A DNA stretch of 60,000 nt. Origin: Adiantum capillus-veneris (lineage: Eukaryota > Streptophyta > Polypodiopsida > Polypodiales > Pteridaceae). The notes under the pieces were generated by a model. The model saw nothing but the letters and a program-made list of their open reading frames with translations. It was not told where the DNA came from and did no database searches. The stretch covers positions 63,928,620 to 63,988,619 of the forward strand of contig CM043956.1 in assembly GCA_014529385.2 (NCBI GenBank), in the 5' to 3' direction. The translations under genes and the position numbers were made by a program. Below are positions 19,793 to 28,743 of the stretch, piece after piece (the first letter of the stretch is position 1; each line of letters begins with the position of its first letter).

Positions 19793-21790
19793 ATGGATTC
19801 CACCAAGTCATCGGCAACGAAGAGAAAAAGACCGACAATCAAAGATGCTATTGCAGAAGCAGAAACATTTGACATTCCAGCAGAAACCCTCAAGCCAACC
19901 AAAACATGGGTGGAGGAAGCAGTATTGGAGAAAGAGGGAATAAAGATCTACCAGGGGACTTTCAAAGATCCTCAAGGGCAAGCGGTGGATGTACCGATGA
20001 TCCCACAGGAATTGGTAGATTATAGCAGGTCAGAAGACATCAGCAGGTACCTGGAAAGGGCAGACTTGCACAGTTTCTTCACCTCGAGACCATCAGGTGT
20101 GGATACAAGAAGAGTGTACGAGTTGGCAACATCCATTCAAAAGGATGGAAAAGCCACATTGACAGCCATGGATGGAGAGAAGGTAGAAGTACACATCACT
20201 CCACAGCTAATTGCAGACGCATTGAAGCTGCACAACAAAGGGAGCTCGGTCAGGGAAAGAAGGGAGGCCATAGAGGTCTATGGGCCCAAGAAACAGAATG
20301 CGACCTATAGAGATATGAAGGACCCAAGAGCGGCAACCCTTTGCCGACTGTACAACCAATTTCTTCATGTTTGTAGTAAAAGACCGCAAAAGTATACGAC
20401 ACCACCCCATGCCATTGCGACCACCATCACATGGGCATTAAAGAGAAATATGCCAAAAGAGGTGAATTACGCTCAACACATCCACGAGCAAGTAATTGCC
20501 ATGCACAACGAGAAGCCAAAATACATAGGAGGAGCGGAAATTCTGACAAGAATAGCTTATGAAGCTATTGGAGCTAGAGATCAGTGGCCAAAGGCTCCCT
20601 CCCAGAATGAGTGGCTTAGAGAAGCCGACGAGGAGGAAGAACAGCCCGAAGTATCCAAGAGGGCATCCACAAGAGCACGCCGGAAACTAGAAGTAGTTTC
20701 AGAACCTGAAGAGGATGTGGACGAGCCACTTAAGAAGAAAGTAAAGAAGAAGGTTGCTCCCAAGCAAACCAAAAGTCAGAAAGCGGCAAGAATGGAAAGA
20801 TTAGTGGAGCAGTTTAGAGCGGAAAGAGGTCTAAAGGGTGACTTTGAAGAAAAGTGGGTGCCAGACCCCACTAAAGTCGGAACTAGCTCGGCCAGGCCAC
20901 ACAGTGATCAATACGATCAATATGTTAAAGCTTATGAGGAGTCAGAGGCTATTTTGGAGCAGCAACCTGTCGAGCCATACACTGAAGAGGAGGTACAGCA
21001 ATTAAAAGCTGAGCTGAAAAAGGACGACAAGGGGAAAAGGAAAGTAGATGGGTCTACTAAGCCTCAAGAGAAAGATGGGCAAGCCGAGAAACGGAAAGCC
21101 AAGGAAGCTGAGGACAAACATCCCTCTATGACTGATGTACCAAGCCCGAAGAAGACGGAAAAAATTGTGGAAGAGACCACAGTAGAGGTGGACACAGATG
21201 TTTTGGAAAAGCCAGAAGCCGAGACCAAAGAAAAGAAGATAGATCCAGTTCAGCAAAAGAGAAATGATTATGAGGATCTGGTAGAGATAGGATACACCAA
21301 AGAAGATGCCCTTGAGGCAGTTTATGGGATCACCCTACAAAAACAAGATGAACGGAGAGGGACGGAGAAAAAGACAAAGAGTAAAAAAGAAAGTGAAGAG
21401 AAACTGGACGAACCGAAAATACTAGAAGAGCCAAAGCCAGTGGAGGTGGTGGCGGAAAGAGCTTTAGAGTTGACAGATGATGATGAAAAATACATGCACA
21501 TGGTGCATGAACTGCTCAGCAAGATAAAAGAAAGGTCCAAGGCAAAGGAAGTAGAGATTGAGACAGCCAAACAAAGGGAAGCGGAGTTGCAGAGAAATTT
21601 AGAGAATGCTATGACTAAATCTGAAAGTCATAAAGCATCACTCTATGATGCGGAAAACGAGAGAGATGGCTTGATACTCCAACTAGCTGAGGCTTCAAGA
21701 GAAGTAACAAGTGCACAGGAAGCAAGGGAGCGGATAGAGGATGAGTTGGAGGCGGCTTGGAGGCGGCTAAGGATGAGCTCATTGCGCTAA
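19793..21790 (+). CDS. Gypsy-1 extra ORF, 5' part (665 aa, function unknown)
   Basis: An open frame beginning at an ATG preceded by 'gttacag', a possible splice acceptor. Residues 1-280 are globular and roughly balanced in charge (FFTSRPSGVDTRRVYELA, then KVEVHITPQLIADALKLHNKG). This layout loosely recalls the plant transposon protein domain found in extra ORFs of Tat/Athila elements, but I cannot confirm that by eye. Residues 285-540 are strongly Lys/Glu-rich, and residues 560-660 are predicted coiled coil (KQREAELQRNLENAMTKSE). No signal peptide or membrane segment is seen, so an envelope role is unlikely. It ends early because an 11-bp tandem duplication at about 21748-21769 shifts the frame; the other half is the next entry. 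Confidence 0.75.
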   Translation: MDSTKSSATKRKRPTIKDAIAEAETFDIPAETLKPTKTWVEEAVLEKEGIKIYQGTFKDPQGQAVDVPMIPQELVDYSRSEDISRYLERADLHSFFTSRPSGVDTRRVYELATSIQKDGKATLTAMDGEKVEVHITPQLIADALKLHNKGSSVRERREAIEVYGPKKQNATYRDMKDPRAATLCRLYNQFLHVCSKRPQKYTTPPHAIATTITWALKRNMPKEVNYAQHIHEQVIAMHNEKPKYIGGAEILTRIAYEAIGARDQWPKAPSQNEWLREADEEEEQPEVSKRASTRARRKLEVVSEPEEDVDEPLKKKVKKKVAPKQTKSQKAARMERLVEQFRAERGLKGDFEEKWVPDPTKVGTSSARPHSDQYDQYVKAYEESEAILEQQPVEPYTEEEVQQLKAELKKDDKGKRKVDGSTKPQEKDGQAEKRKAKEAEDKHPSMTDVPSPKKTEKIVEETTVEVDTDVLEKPEAETKEKKIDPVQQKRNDYEDLVEIGYTKEDALEAVYGITLQKQDERRGTEKKTKSKKESEEKLDEPKILEEPKPVEVVAERALELTDDDEKYMHMVHELLSKIKERSKAKEVEIETAKQREAELQRNLENAMTKSESHKASLYDAENERDGLILQLAEASREVTSAQEARERIEDELEAAWRRLRMSSLR

Positions 21791-23079
21791 AGGAAAGAGT
21801 CGAGCTCCAAGAAAGAACAATCACTAGACTCAGGTCTACCCCTAGAGCTAGCAGAGCAGGAACCGAACAAGAGGGAGCTATCGTACCAGTTTTGGAAGAC
21901 CAGGTCCGAAGCTTACAAAGAGAGCTAAGATTAGAGCAAGTGCAAAGGTTGTACATTGCGGAGGGATCATTGGCCGTAGAGGAGAGGCTCACATTAGAAA
22001 ATCAAACACTACGGACAGAGAATGAGGCCCTCTGCAAACAGCTCCAAGATCTACAAGAGCAACAAAGAAGAGAGATAGAGACACCACACGAAGAATCAGG
22101 TGGAGCAGCCATAGAGCTACCAGAAACTGGAGAGGCAACCACAATTGAAGATCCAGTCCCAGCTCAAGAGGTGGCCTCGACTTCAAGAATCTCTGAAGAA
22201 GAAGAACAAAGGCTCCATGACCAAATAGAAAAGTCAGCAGAGGAGAGTGCCAAGGCGGAAATGAAATGGGAGAGGAGACTCCTAATCTCCATTAGACTTC
22301 AGGAACTAGACACAAAAGTGCTCCATGAACAATGGATGCAACCCAGCCTGCCTTTCCCTTTGATGAAATTTGAAGTGCTAAAGACGAAAAAGAGACTAGA
22401 AGGAGAGCAGTATGTCGCTCTTTACGAAGGCGACATCACAAAGGAGGAACAATCAAAGAAGATAGTAGATTCACAACTTAGATGGAGGAAAGGTTGGCTG
22501 AACAAATACCCAGCCTACCTCATCTACTTGGTGGAGGCACCAAAGGAGATCCGGGAGGATGCAACCTTCTGCCCGGTGCCAAGAGTCAGAAACTGGAAAG
22601 AGCATGGCAGGATTGCAGAAAAGAAGCCAAATTGGCTTAATTATCCCAGGATGCCAGGACCAAAGGCAGGAGAGAGAATAGGTAAAGCCTACATGGTGAA
22701 AATCCTAACGGGCACCATCAAGCTCTTTACTAGCTCTCCTGACCTTTCATGTCAGATGCTCAAGAAAATCTGCAGGACTCTCTTAGCTTGCATTGAAGTG
22801 TTCGCGCCAGATAAAGCCACGACCTCGAGTCTACTATCGACGGCCGACACGGTGTCTTATATGATGTACGATCTTTCATTGCAACCTTCTCCAAAAGTGT
22901 TACACCTCCTATACCAAAGGATTATGTTTTTGCCTAGCTTCCACATGCAAACATTCGAAGAAGCTTTCTACACCGGCTTTTTCACCCACGAAAGCAAAAT
23001 ATTCGGCCCAACCTTGACCATCGGCAACCTACGATATGAATCACATTTGCAGATGCTCAAGATGACAGGACTTTATTGA
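21757..23079 (+). CDS. Gypsy-1 extra ORF, 3' part (440 aa, function unknown)
   Basis: Continuation of the same protein in another phase. The N-terminal 100 residues continue the coiled coil (EAAKDELIALKERVELQERT). An acidic Glu/Ser linker follows. The C-terminal 260 residues form a compact Trp/Tyr-rich domain (RWRKGWLNKYPAYLIYLVE, LTGTIKLFTSSPDLSC, LHLLYQRIMFLPSFH) that I do not recognise. The stop at 23077-23079 is 37 bp before the run of nine G that ends the internal region. Deleting one copy of the 11-bp duplication would fuse this to the 665-aa part into one protein of about 1,090 residues. There is no transmembrane stretch. Confidence 0.75.
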   Translation: MEAAKDELIALKERVELQERTITRLRSTPRASRAGTEQEGAIVPVLEDQVRSLQRELRLEQVQRLYIAEGSLAVEERLTLENQTLRTENEALCKQLQDLQEQQRREIETPHEESGGAAIELPETGEATTIEDPVPAQEVASTSRISEEEEQRLHDQIEKSAEESAKAEMKWERRLLISIRLQELDTKVLHEQWMQPSLPFPLMKFEVLKTKKRLEGEQYVALYEGDITKEEQSKKIVDSQLRWRKGWLNKYPAYLIYLVEAPKEIREDATFCPVPRVRNWKEHGRIAEKKPNWLNYPRMPGPKAGERIGKAYMVKILTGTIKLFTSSPDLSCQMLKKICRTLLACIEVFAPDKATTSSLLSTADTVSYMMYDLSLQPSPKVLHLLYQRIMFLPSFHMQTFEEAFYTGFFTHESKIFGPTLTIGNLRYESHLQMLKMTGLY

Positions 23080-23116
23080 CCAAGCATAAAAGTCATGTCA
23101 GGGACGACATGAACAC

Positions 23117-23125
23117 GGGGGGGGG
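23117..23125 (+). promoter_or_regulatory. Gypsy-1 polypurine tract
   Basis: Nine consecutive G directly abutting the TG of the 3' LTR. This is the expected primer for plus-strand synthesis. Confidence 0.88.
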
Positions 23126-23408
23126 TGTTGAGCTAGCAGAGGATCACACCCACATTTTTGCTCACACTCATCATTTTGTAACCATTGATTGTAATAAATG
23201 TCTTTCTGACATTAATTTTGATTTGAGCCATTCATTAAGTAACGGGACTCAATTGAGTTTCCAGCTTGTAATCCCGAAGTAATTTCACTTGCTGATGTAA
23301 TTAGTTAGAGATGTTCTCACCTCCAAGGCTGAGGTATATAAGCCAAAGTTTTTGTAACCTAAGGGGGAGATTATTAATCAAAGTGAGTTTTTGAGCGTCG
23401 TGACTGTG

Positions 23409-23480
<72 letters not shown>

Positions 23481-24104
23481 TTATCTACTTGCTACGCGAG
23501 CTACGGAGCCGCCATTGGAGAAGCGACACCGCCATTGTGTTAGCAACGGCGAGAGCTACGCATAGATACCAAGAGTGCGCGCTATCGGCTTCTATGTGTG
23601 GTAAGTTCCTACGAGCTTTGGTGTGAGTTTTCTTCCAACTCGTGTGTCGGAATTGAGCGTGTAGCATATCTATAGAACCACAACGAGTAGAGCTACACAT
23701 TAGTACCATCGGGGTCAAGTTTCGGTCACCTGTATATTTCGGCCTGTCTTCATACGCGTTTACCGCACGGAGTGGTTATAGGTTGAGTTTGCAGTTCAAG
23801 TCTTTAGGGTGTTGTTCTTACCTAGTGTATAGACTTCCCCTTGAGTTTGAGATCGATTCAATGATTCTAGATCTTGTTTCGTATAGCATTCGTCCGTAGT
23901 ACGGATTTCAGTCACTTGCGTATTTTAGAACTTAGATTTGATTTCCTTAGTAGTGATTGTCATTAGAAGGTCGAGTAGGTGATTTGACACCCACCTAGTT
24001 GTTTCCATGCGCCTGCGGGTCAAGCTCCGTCCTCGTCTGACAAATTCTGTTGTTGGTTGAGTTCTCGCTATTTAGCTTCCGCTAGTGGCGTAACCACCTT
24101 AACA
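23126..24104 (+). repeat. Gypsy-1 3' LTR with expanded GA microsatellite
   Basis: 979-bp LTR matching 5194-6129. The 43-bp length difference is almost wholly explained by the GA run at 23412-23478 (about 67 bp, against about 25 bp in the 5' LTR). It ends CTTAACA and is followed by TSD TTGTG at 24105-24109. Confidence 0.93.
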
Positions 24105-24109
24105 TTGTG

Positions 24110-24300
24110 GAACAAGCTAACTCGTCAAGCTCTTCCCACTCATCTTCAGCCATACCTTCTGGTCTCTCCCCTTTGAGCTTCAGTGGCTTCACTTGTTTTT
24201 TCTGTACCAAAACCTGCCAAATCTACTTCTTCCAGAATGGAAAGTTTGTGGGGTCCAGCTTCTTTATGTTGTAAAGAGTCTCACTTTGAGAAGATGCCAT
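24110..24300 (-). pseudogene. Copia-1 gag, N-terminal piece cut off by Gypsy-1
   Basis: Minus-strand start codon at 24298-24300, opening MASSQSETLYNIKKLD, followed by TNFPFWK, an in-frame TAG before IWQVLVQKKQ, and then EDEWEELDELACSTI. At the TSD TTGTG the frame continues into TIILTLAKNV at 5188. This is the typical N-terminus of copia Gag (DUF4219/UBN2 type: LDGxNFxxWK, and later WxxLDxxA). The TAG most likely replaces a Gln codon. Confidence 0.9.
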
Positions 24301-25344
24301 GTCTGCCAAATTGTTTACTCCTGGGAAAAATCCGGCAGATTTTCCCCTGTAAACTGGCCTCTGTACACAATAAACAAGCTGGAAACAACAAGCTGAACAC
24401 CTCTCCTCAAGAACTGTCAGTATTTTGAAAATTTTGACAGAGTCTCCCCTGTAAACTGAGCTCTCGAAACCAAAAGATAGCTAAAAAACAACCATAAATA
24501 GCTGACTAGTGACAAATTTAAAAATCTCTGTAATATGTTATCGTGTAAGCATACACTGTCTCCTGTCTGGGCGATCACAGAACCTGTATCTGTCTCAAGA
24601 CTGAACCCTGAACAATGCCTCAATGGCCTGACGCATAAGATGCAATCCAGTGTCTACACAAAGTCATACATCCTATGGGATAAAAGTCGCCGAAGAGGAT
24701 GCGTGTAGAGGGGAACTCCAGCAACCTAATCCACCTCACACTGGGTAACCCAGCTCCCAGTGCTTGGCTTCAAAAAACCTCACACACGACCCTCTCAGAT
24801 GGCTCGGCAAACTGCCTAGAACTAGCATACATCCTACAATAGACCAATCATTGTCCTATGACCGCTACGGCAGTCTGTCTGCTAGCGTGACTCACAACTA
24901 GCAGACCCACAATCACACTACATCAATCTGCAATGCATGCCAGTGGTGTCAAGCCGTCGTATGGCCACACCTCCCCTGGAACCTGGCAAGCACACGAAGT
25001 AGCAATGCAGACTGCAATATATATATCTGATGATATATATGTGTATCTGGTCTATAGATGATGCTTTGAAGACAAATGAGTGATGTATTTCGATGCCGAT
25101 ATTGATGCCGACCACCTCCTGCTTGCCAATCTACACAAGACGGGTTTCTTTGCGGCTGAAACCTATCTTTTGATGTAGCTCAGAACGAAATTCTGAGGGC
25201 ATAAACAGCTTCGAAAGGGGGGTAAAACTGCAGGTCACTTGCTGAAAATACTCTCGGAACGCCGAGTGTGAATTTCCAAGCTCCGGATCCAGAATCTGCC
25301 TGAAAAGTGCGCGTGGGCGATTACGCAAAAACGCACTGAACCTT
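24301..25344 (-). other. Copia-1 leader between primer site and gag
   Basis: About 1 kb without a supported ORF. It contains two related stretches with 'cccctgtaaact' (about 24340 and 24447) and an AT-rich tract near 25018-25040. The sequence 'gtaagcatacactgtctcctgtctgggcg' and its surroundings show no recognised feature. Confidence 0.5.
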
Positions 25345-25356
25345 GCTCTGATACCA
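25345..25356 (-). promoter_or_regulatory. Copia-1 primer-binding site (initiator Met tRNA)
   Basis: Minus strand reads TGGTATCAGAGC, the complement of the 3' end of plant initiator-Met tRNA, two bases inside the 5' LTR. It fixes the minus orientation of Copia-1. Confidence 0.93.
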
Positions 25357-25358
25357 AT

Positions 25359-25388
25359 TGAAGTCGCAGAGCTGAGCTTAGAGCGACT

Positions 25389-25419
<31 letters not shown>

Positions 25420-25590
25420 ACACAGACAGAGAGCTTACACAGTACGCAGAGAATTCGTTGAAGGGTTATCTCCCAAATCTTATTATTCACACAAGTATAA
25501 GTGAGTATATACAAAGAGTTAGTGATAAGCGAGTTAGGTGGGCGGCCGGCCATATCCGTATAAGAGGCCACTTGGGCTTTAATCCCAACA
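25359..25590 (-). repeat. Copia-1 5' LTR
   Basis: 232 bp, TG...CA, paired with 1112-1343. The (AC)n run lies at about 25388-25416. It is followed by TSD CTGTG at 25591-25595 and then the resumed Harbinger frame. Confidence 0.93.
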
Positions 25591-25649
25591 CTGTGGAGCG
25601 TGCTTTTGGAATGCTCAAAGCTCGGTTCAAAATCCTTCTAAAGCGTTGT
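25591..25649 (+). pseudogene. Harbinger transposase relic, segment 2 (catalytic Glu region)
   Basis: A 59-bp island between two copia elements. After the TSD CTGTG, GAG at 25596 resumes the frame of segment 1 and gives VERAFGMLKARFKILLKRC. This is the third catalytic block of Harbinger transposases, with the Glu at 25596-25598. It ends in the Copia-2 target site GTTGT (25645-25649). Confidence 0.9.
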
Positions 25650-25874
25650 TGTTACCATTTACATGTGGAGTGATGTGTGTGAACACACTAGGACCGCCAG
25701 GGCATTTTTTCCTCTTTAGGAGGTTTTTTTCCCCATGCATTGTATATACGCCCATCACTCTAGGGCTATCTATCTTTCCATTGCACACTAAGTAACACAC
25801 TCTCTATTGTGTGCCTTGAGCTTCCTTCATCTTCTCCAAGCTGTGTGTGTTTCTCTGCAACCCTAATTCCAACA
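25650..25874 (+). repeat. Copia-2 5' LTR
   Basis: 225 bp starting TGTTACC and ending ATTCCAACA, paired with 37522-37747. The same LTR family occurs inverted at 39317-39589. Confidence 0.93.
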
Positions 25875-25876
25875 TT

Positions 25877-25888
25877 TGATATCAGAGC
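25877..25888 (+). promoter_or_regulatory. Copia-2 primer-binding site
   Basis: TGATATCAGAGC differs by one base from the initiator-Met tRNA complement TGGTATCAGAGC. It lies two bases after the LTR. Confidence 0.85.
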
Positions 25889-26165
25889 AGGTCACGTCCT
25901 CCCGGGCTTAGTCGCCAGCTGCTCCAGCATACGCCTGCTCACTTTCTTCGATTTCAGTGAGCTTTGGGCTCATTTCGGCCTCCGTTTCCACTACAGGCAG
26001 TACTGCACAGGCTATTTCGTCATTTTGTGCAGAATTTCTGTCAGTGCCGTTTTCTGCATAACAGGTGCCTTATAGTCTTCTACGGTTTGTGCTATATAAC
26101 ACAGGTTGTTTCCGCTCCATTTCTCCTATTTTCGGGCAGTTTTTACATCAGGTGCAGTATTTACC

Positions 26166-26907
26166 ATGGCTGACAACAACAACACAGATGTGTTCAAGAT
26201 GTTTGCTACTGAGGACAGGTTGGATGGGTACAACTACCCTATGTGGGCTTATATGATGCAACATGTTCTTGCGTCAAAGGGTGTCTGGAACATTGTGCAG
26301 GGCATACATGTACGTCCTGGTTCTGAGGATGTAGGCGATGTTGAGGATGTTGCAGGTCTTGCTGCAAGGATTGCAGCTGTTAGAGTTGTTTTGCCTACAG
26401 CAGAACAAGCTCGTTCGGATGTTAAGGATGCGCAGGCTCATGCATTGATTGCGTTGTCTGTGAAGCGCACCATTGTTCCTCACATCCGTTCAACAAAATC
26501 TGCAAAACAGGCTTGGGATATTCTAGCAGGTCTTTATGCAAGCCGCAACGAGGCTAAAATTGCTTTGTTGCGTAAAGAGCTGGAGTCGAAGATTATGTAT
26601 GAGGAAGATGATATGGACACTTTCCTTGCTAGTGTCAAGGATATCAATGAGCAGCTTATTTCTGCAGGTGAAGTCATTTCAGACAGTTCCCTTGTGCGGA
26701 CTGTTCTTGATGCCTTACCAGATTCCTACAAGACTTTTGCTAGTACTTGGAGACTGATGAACCAAGGAAATCCTAAAGTTGTCAAGTTTGATGCATTATG
26801 CACATTGCTGTTGCAAGAGTCACTTTCTAGAAAAAACAGGACTAGGCAGCGTGCAGTTGAACAGGCTTTTATTACTTCTCAAAGAAAGGATGGTAACAGT
26901 AATGCAG
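26166..26907 (+). pseudogene. Copia-2 gag, N-terminal part, interrupted by Gypsy-2
   Basis: Starts MADNNNTDVFKMFATEDRLD, with the copia Gag pattern DGYNYPMWAYMM, KQAWDILAGLY (UBN2-type) and LLRKELESKIMYEEDDMDTF. The frame is open for about 247 codons up to the TSD TGCAG (26903-26907). It then continues after Gypsy-2 at 35741-35745 with AATSYGSAASGKN, which matches the unbroken sequence of Copia-3. An ATG at 26106 in the same frame also exists, but the 26166 start aligns with Copia-3. Confidence 0.9.
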
Positions 26908-27507
26908 TGTTAACCCTCACGGCTCACGGACACCCTATCACCTATGACGGACGTTGTAACCTACGACGGACATTGTATTATTTATTTGGTAGAGTCAGGT
27001 ACCGGGCTTGTCGGTTCAATAGGAAAAGGGTAAGAGTGATCGCCGAGGAGAGGCGCACTCTAACTGGAACACTCAAGGGATTAGTTGGCTAAGCATGGGC
27101 GCCCAAGTGTGAATGGGGTGAGCTCATATAAAAGTCAACTAAACCTGAAATTCACTCATTCTCTCATTTGTGCAATAGAAGAGTGCTCTTGCTCCATCTC
27201 CATCTCCATCTCCATCTTCTTCTTCTTCACCTCCTTGTGTGTGTGTGTATGTGAGAGAGAGTGTGTGTGGGCGATCGAGCATTACGAAGGCACGGCGGCA
27301 GCGAAGCGGTTGAGCGCGGCGAAGCGGCGGCTCCTTCTTCTTCGCGGCGAGGAATCCTCCACGAAGCAAGCGTAGAGCGGTGAGTGACACACCATCGCCT
27401 TCTTTGAGCTTACTAGTTTAGGCTTGTTGTGTGCTTGGAGCCATTTGTGGCTCGCACACGATGTATCGACAAGTTCCTTGCATTGACACGTGCGACATAC
27501 GCGCACA
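26908..27507 (+). repeat. Gypsy-2 5' LTR
   Basis: 600 bp from TGTTAACCC to GCGCACA. 'gctcatataaaag' near 27121-27133 is a likely TATA region. Simple GT and GA runs lie near 27237-27263. Confidence 0.93.
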
Positions 27508-27511
27508 TTTT

Positions 27512-27528
27512 TGGCGCCATTGCCGGGG
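27512..27528 (+). promoter_or_regulatory. Gypsy-2 primer-binding site (tRNA-Asp, one mismatch)
   Basis: TGGCGCCATTGCCGGGG differs by one base from the Gypsy-1 site at 6132. It lies four bases after the LTR. Confidence 0.88.
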
Positions 27529-27654
27529 AATGCCATACATGAAGCTCGAGTAGCACTCTGTGCTTCTCCGTGGTGCAATTTCTATTGTAGGAAAGGTAAG
27601 GAAGGAGTGTGTGTGTGTGTTGAGAAGAGGGATTTGGTGTTATACTGTGTGTTT

Positions 27655-27782
27655 TTTTTATTAATGGAGTTTCCAAAGGTTCTGTGTTTATTCTTTGTGT
27701 ATTAAGGTAGTTAGTTTTTTTTGTTAATAGAGATTTCAAAGGTTCTGTGTTTATTCTATGTGTATTAAGGTAGTTAGTTTTC
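27655..27782 (+). repeat. tandem duplication in the Gypsy-2 leader
   Basis: Two diverged copies of a unit of about 64 bp containing 'caaaggttctgtgtttattct' and 'attaaggtagttagtttt'. It lies between primer site and gag and has no coding content. Confidence 0.7.
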
Positions 27783-28299
27783 TGTGTACAGTAAGTAGGA
27801 AGTAGATTAGTGAGAGTTAATAGAGTGTGTTAGTGTGTAAGAGTAGGTGTATTAGTTAGAAGTAGGTAGAGAGTGTGTGTGTGTGTGTGCTCTCGCGCAA
27901 GCCGTGGCGGCCTTATCCTTTTTTTTAAAAATTAAAATTAAAAAAAAATATTTAAAAAAAATTAAAGGTAGGACAGGGATCGGGAATATCTCCCAGACCC
28001 AAGCCCAAGCTCACGCTCAAGCCTAGGCCTCAGTCGCCTTTTAAAAAAACGAATTTTAGCTTCACACGTAGCTAAAAATCGATTTTTTGAGGTTCAACGG
28101 AACGTCAGATGCCCGAAAATTGTGTTGTAAAGCACACAGCGACTCTCTAAGTGATACGCTCGTTTTGAGCTATCACACACTTTAATAAAAAAAATCAAAC
28201 ATTAAAAAACATTAAAAAAACATCAAAAACAAGAAAAAATCAAGTAGAAAACGGGGTGCAAAACACCCACAAAACAAAGCAAGTAACCTTTGAGGGTAC
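27783..28299 (+). other. AT-rich Gypsy-2 leader
   Basis: Contains GT repeats near 27874-27890 and an A/T homopolymer-rich stretch at 27918-27966. From about 27960 it matches the first preserved bases of Gypsy-3 (44117 onward). No ORF is supported. Confidence 0.55.
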
Positions 28300-28743
28300 G
28301 TGCCGACACATGTAGGGCACCCAAAGCACATGTATCTACGCTCTGGTCATGTGCTAGAGTCCAAACAACTAGCTAGTGCCTCGATTTACGGGGGTACTCA
28401 CTATCCTTCCACGCTAGGATCTACGCCCTTGGTGGGGATCCAAGGTAGTGCAACCCAAGACCCAAATATAGCGGCTAGCGACTCTTCCTCTAACTACGAT
28501 ATTATGGAAGAGCATCTTACACAAAGCCCCGGGGGAACAAATGAAACCATGCCTAACTGGGCCCAGCAACCTGGAACTAGTGTTTTTAGCCATTTGATGG
28601 AAACTTTTAGTAGAGCTACGCGCTCTGAACCTACGGCTAGTGAAGTAAACGAAGGGGGTGGGGAAGTAGAATCACCATTCACATCTCCTGTAGACCCCAC
28701 TCCCTCAGAGTGTCCACGTGGACATTCTACCTACCTCATTTAA
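28300..28743 (+). pseudogene. Gypsy-2 gag N-terminal piece
   Basis: A 147-aa frame with KHMYLRSGHVLESKQLA near the start, the LRSG motif also seen at the Gag start of Gypsy-1. It aligns with the first part of the 263-aa Gypsy-3 frame at 44448 (DPNIAASDSSSDYD and EVNEGGGEV are shared). After PVDPTPSE the frame breaks, and relative to Gypsy-3 about 60 codons are missing or scrambled before the next frame. The real gag probably ran from here into the 28718 frame. Confidence 0.7.

Larger units (their letters stand above)
5194..24104 (+). mobile_element. Gypsy-1: 18.9-kb Ty3/gypsy retrotransposon with a second protease and an extra 3' ORF
   Basis: A complete giant LTR element. Its parts are: LTRs 5194-6129 and 23126-24104; Asp-tRNA primer site 6132-6148; palindrome-bearing leader; gag; protease; RT-RNase H; integrase fused to a second protease-like domain; a second palindrome-bearing leader; extra ORF; and a polypurine tract of nine G at 23117-23125. 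Target duplication is TTGTG (5189-5193 and 24105-24109). The LTRs differ at about twenty substitutions by eye plus a GA-repeat length change, so it is younger than its host Copia-1. Size and the extra ORF resemble the Tat/Ogre and Athila lineages of plant gypsy elements, and the Asp primer site resembles Athila. I have not assigned a lineage. Several frameshifts make this copy probably dead. Confidence 0.94.
1112..25590 (-). mobile_element. Copia-1: Ty1/copia retrotransposon, minus strand, interrupted by Gypsy-1
   Basis: This is a complete copia element of about 5.56 kb once the 18.9-kb Gypsy-1 insert is removed. It runs right to left: 5' LTR 25359-25590, Met-tRNA primer site 25345-25356, leader, gag (start 24300), Gypsy-1 insertion, rest of gag, protease, integrase, RT, RNase H, 3' LTR 1112-1343. 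It is flanked by the perfect 5-bp duplication CTGTG (1107-1111 and 25591-25595). The two 232-bp LTRs differ at roughly ten positions by eye, so it is not a recent insertion. All coding regions contain stops. It lies inside the Harbinger transposase gene, immediately before the codon for the catalytic Glu. Confidence 0.95.

Noticed and set aside
19793-23079. Retroviral envelope gene in Gypsy-1
   Set aside because: No signal peptide, no transmembrane segment and no Cys-rich ectodomain; the protein is coiled-coil and highly charged.
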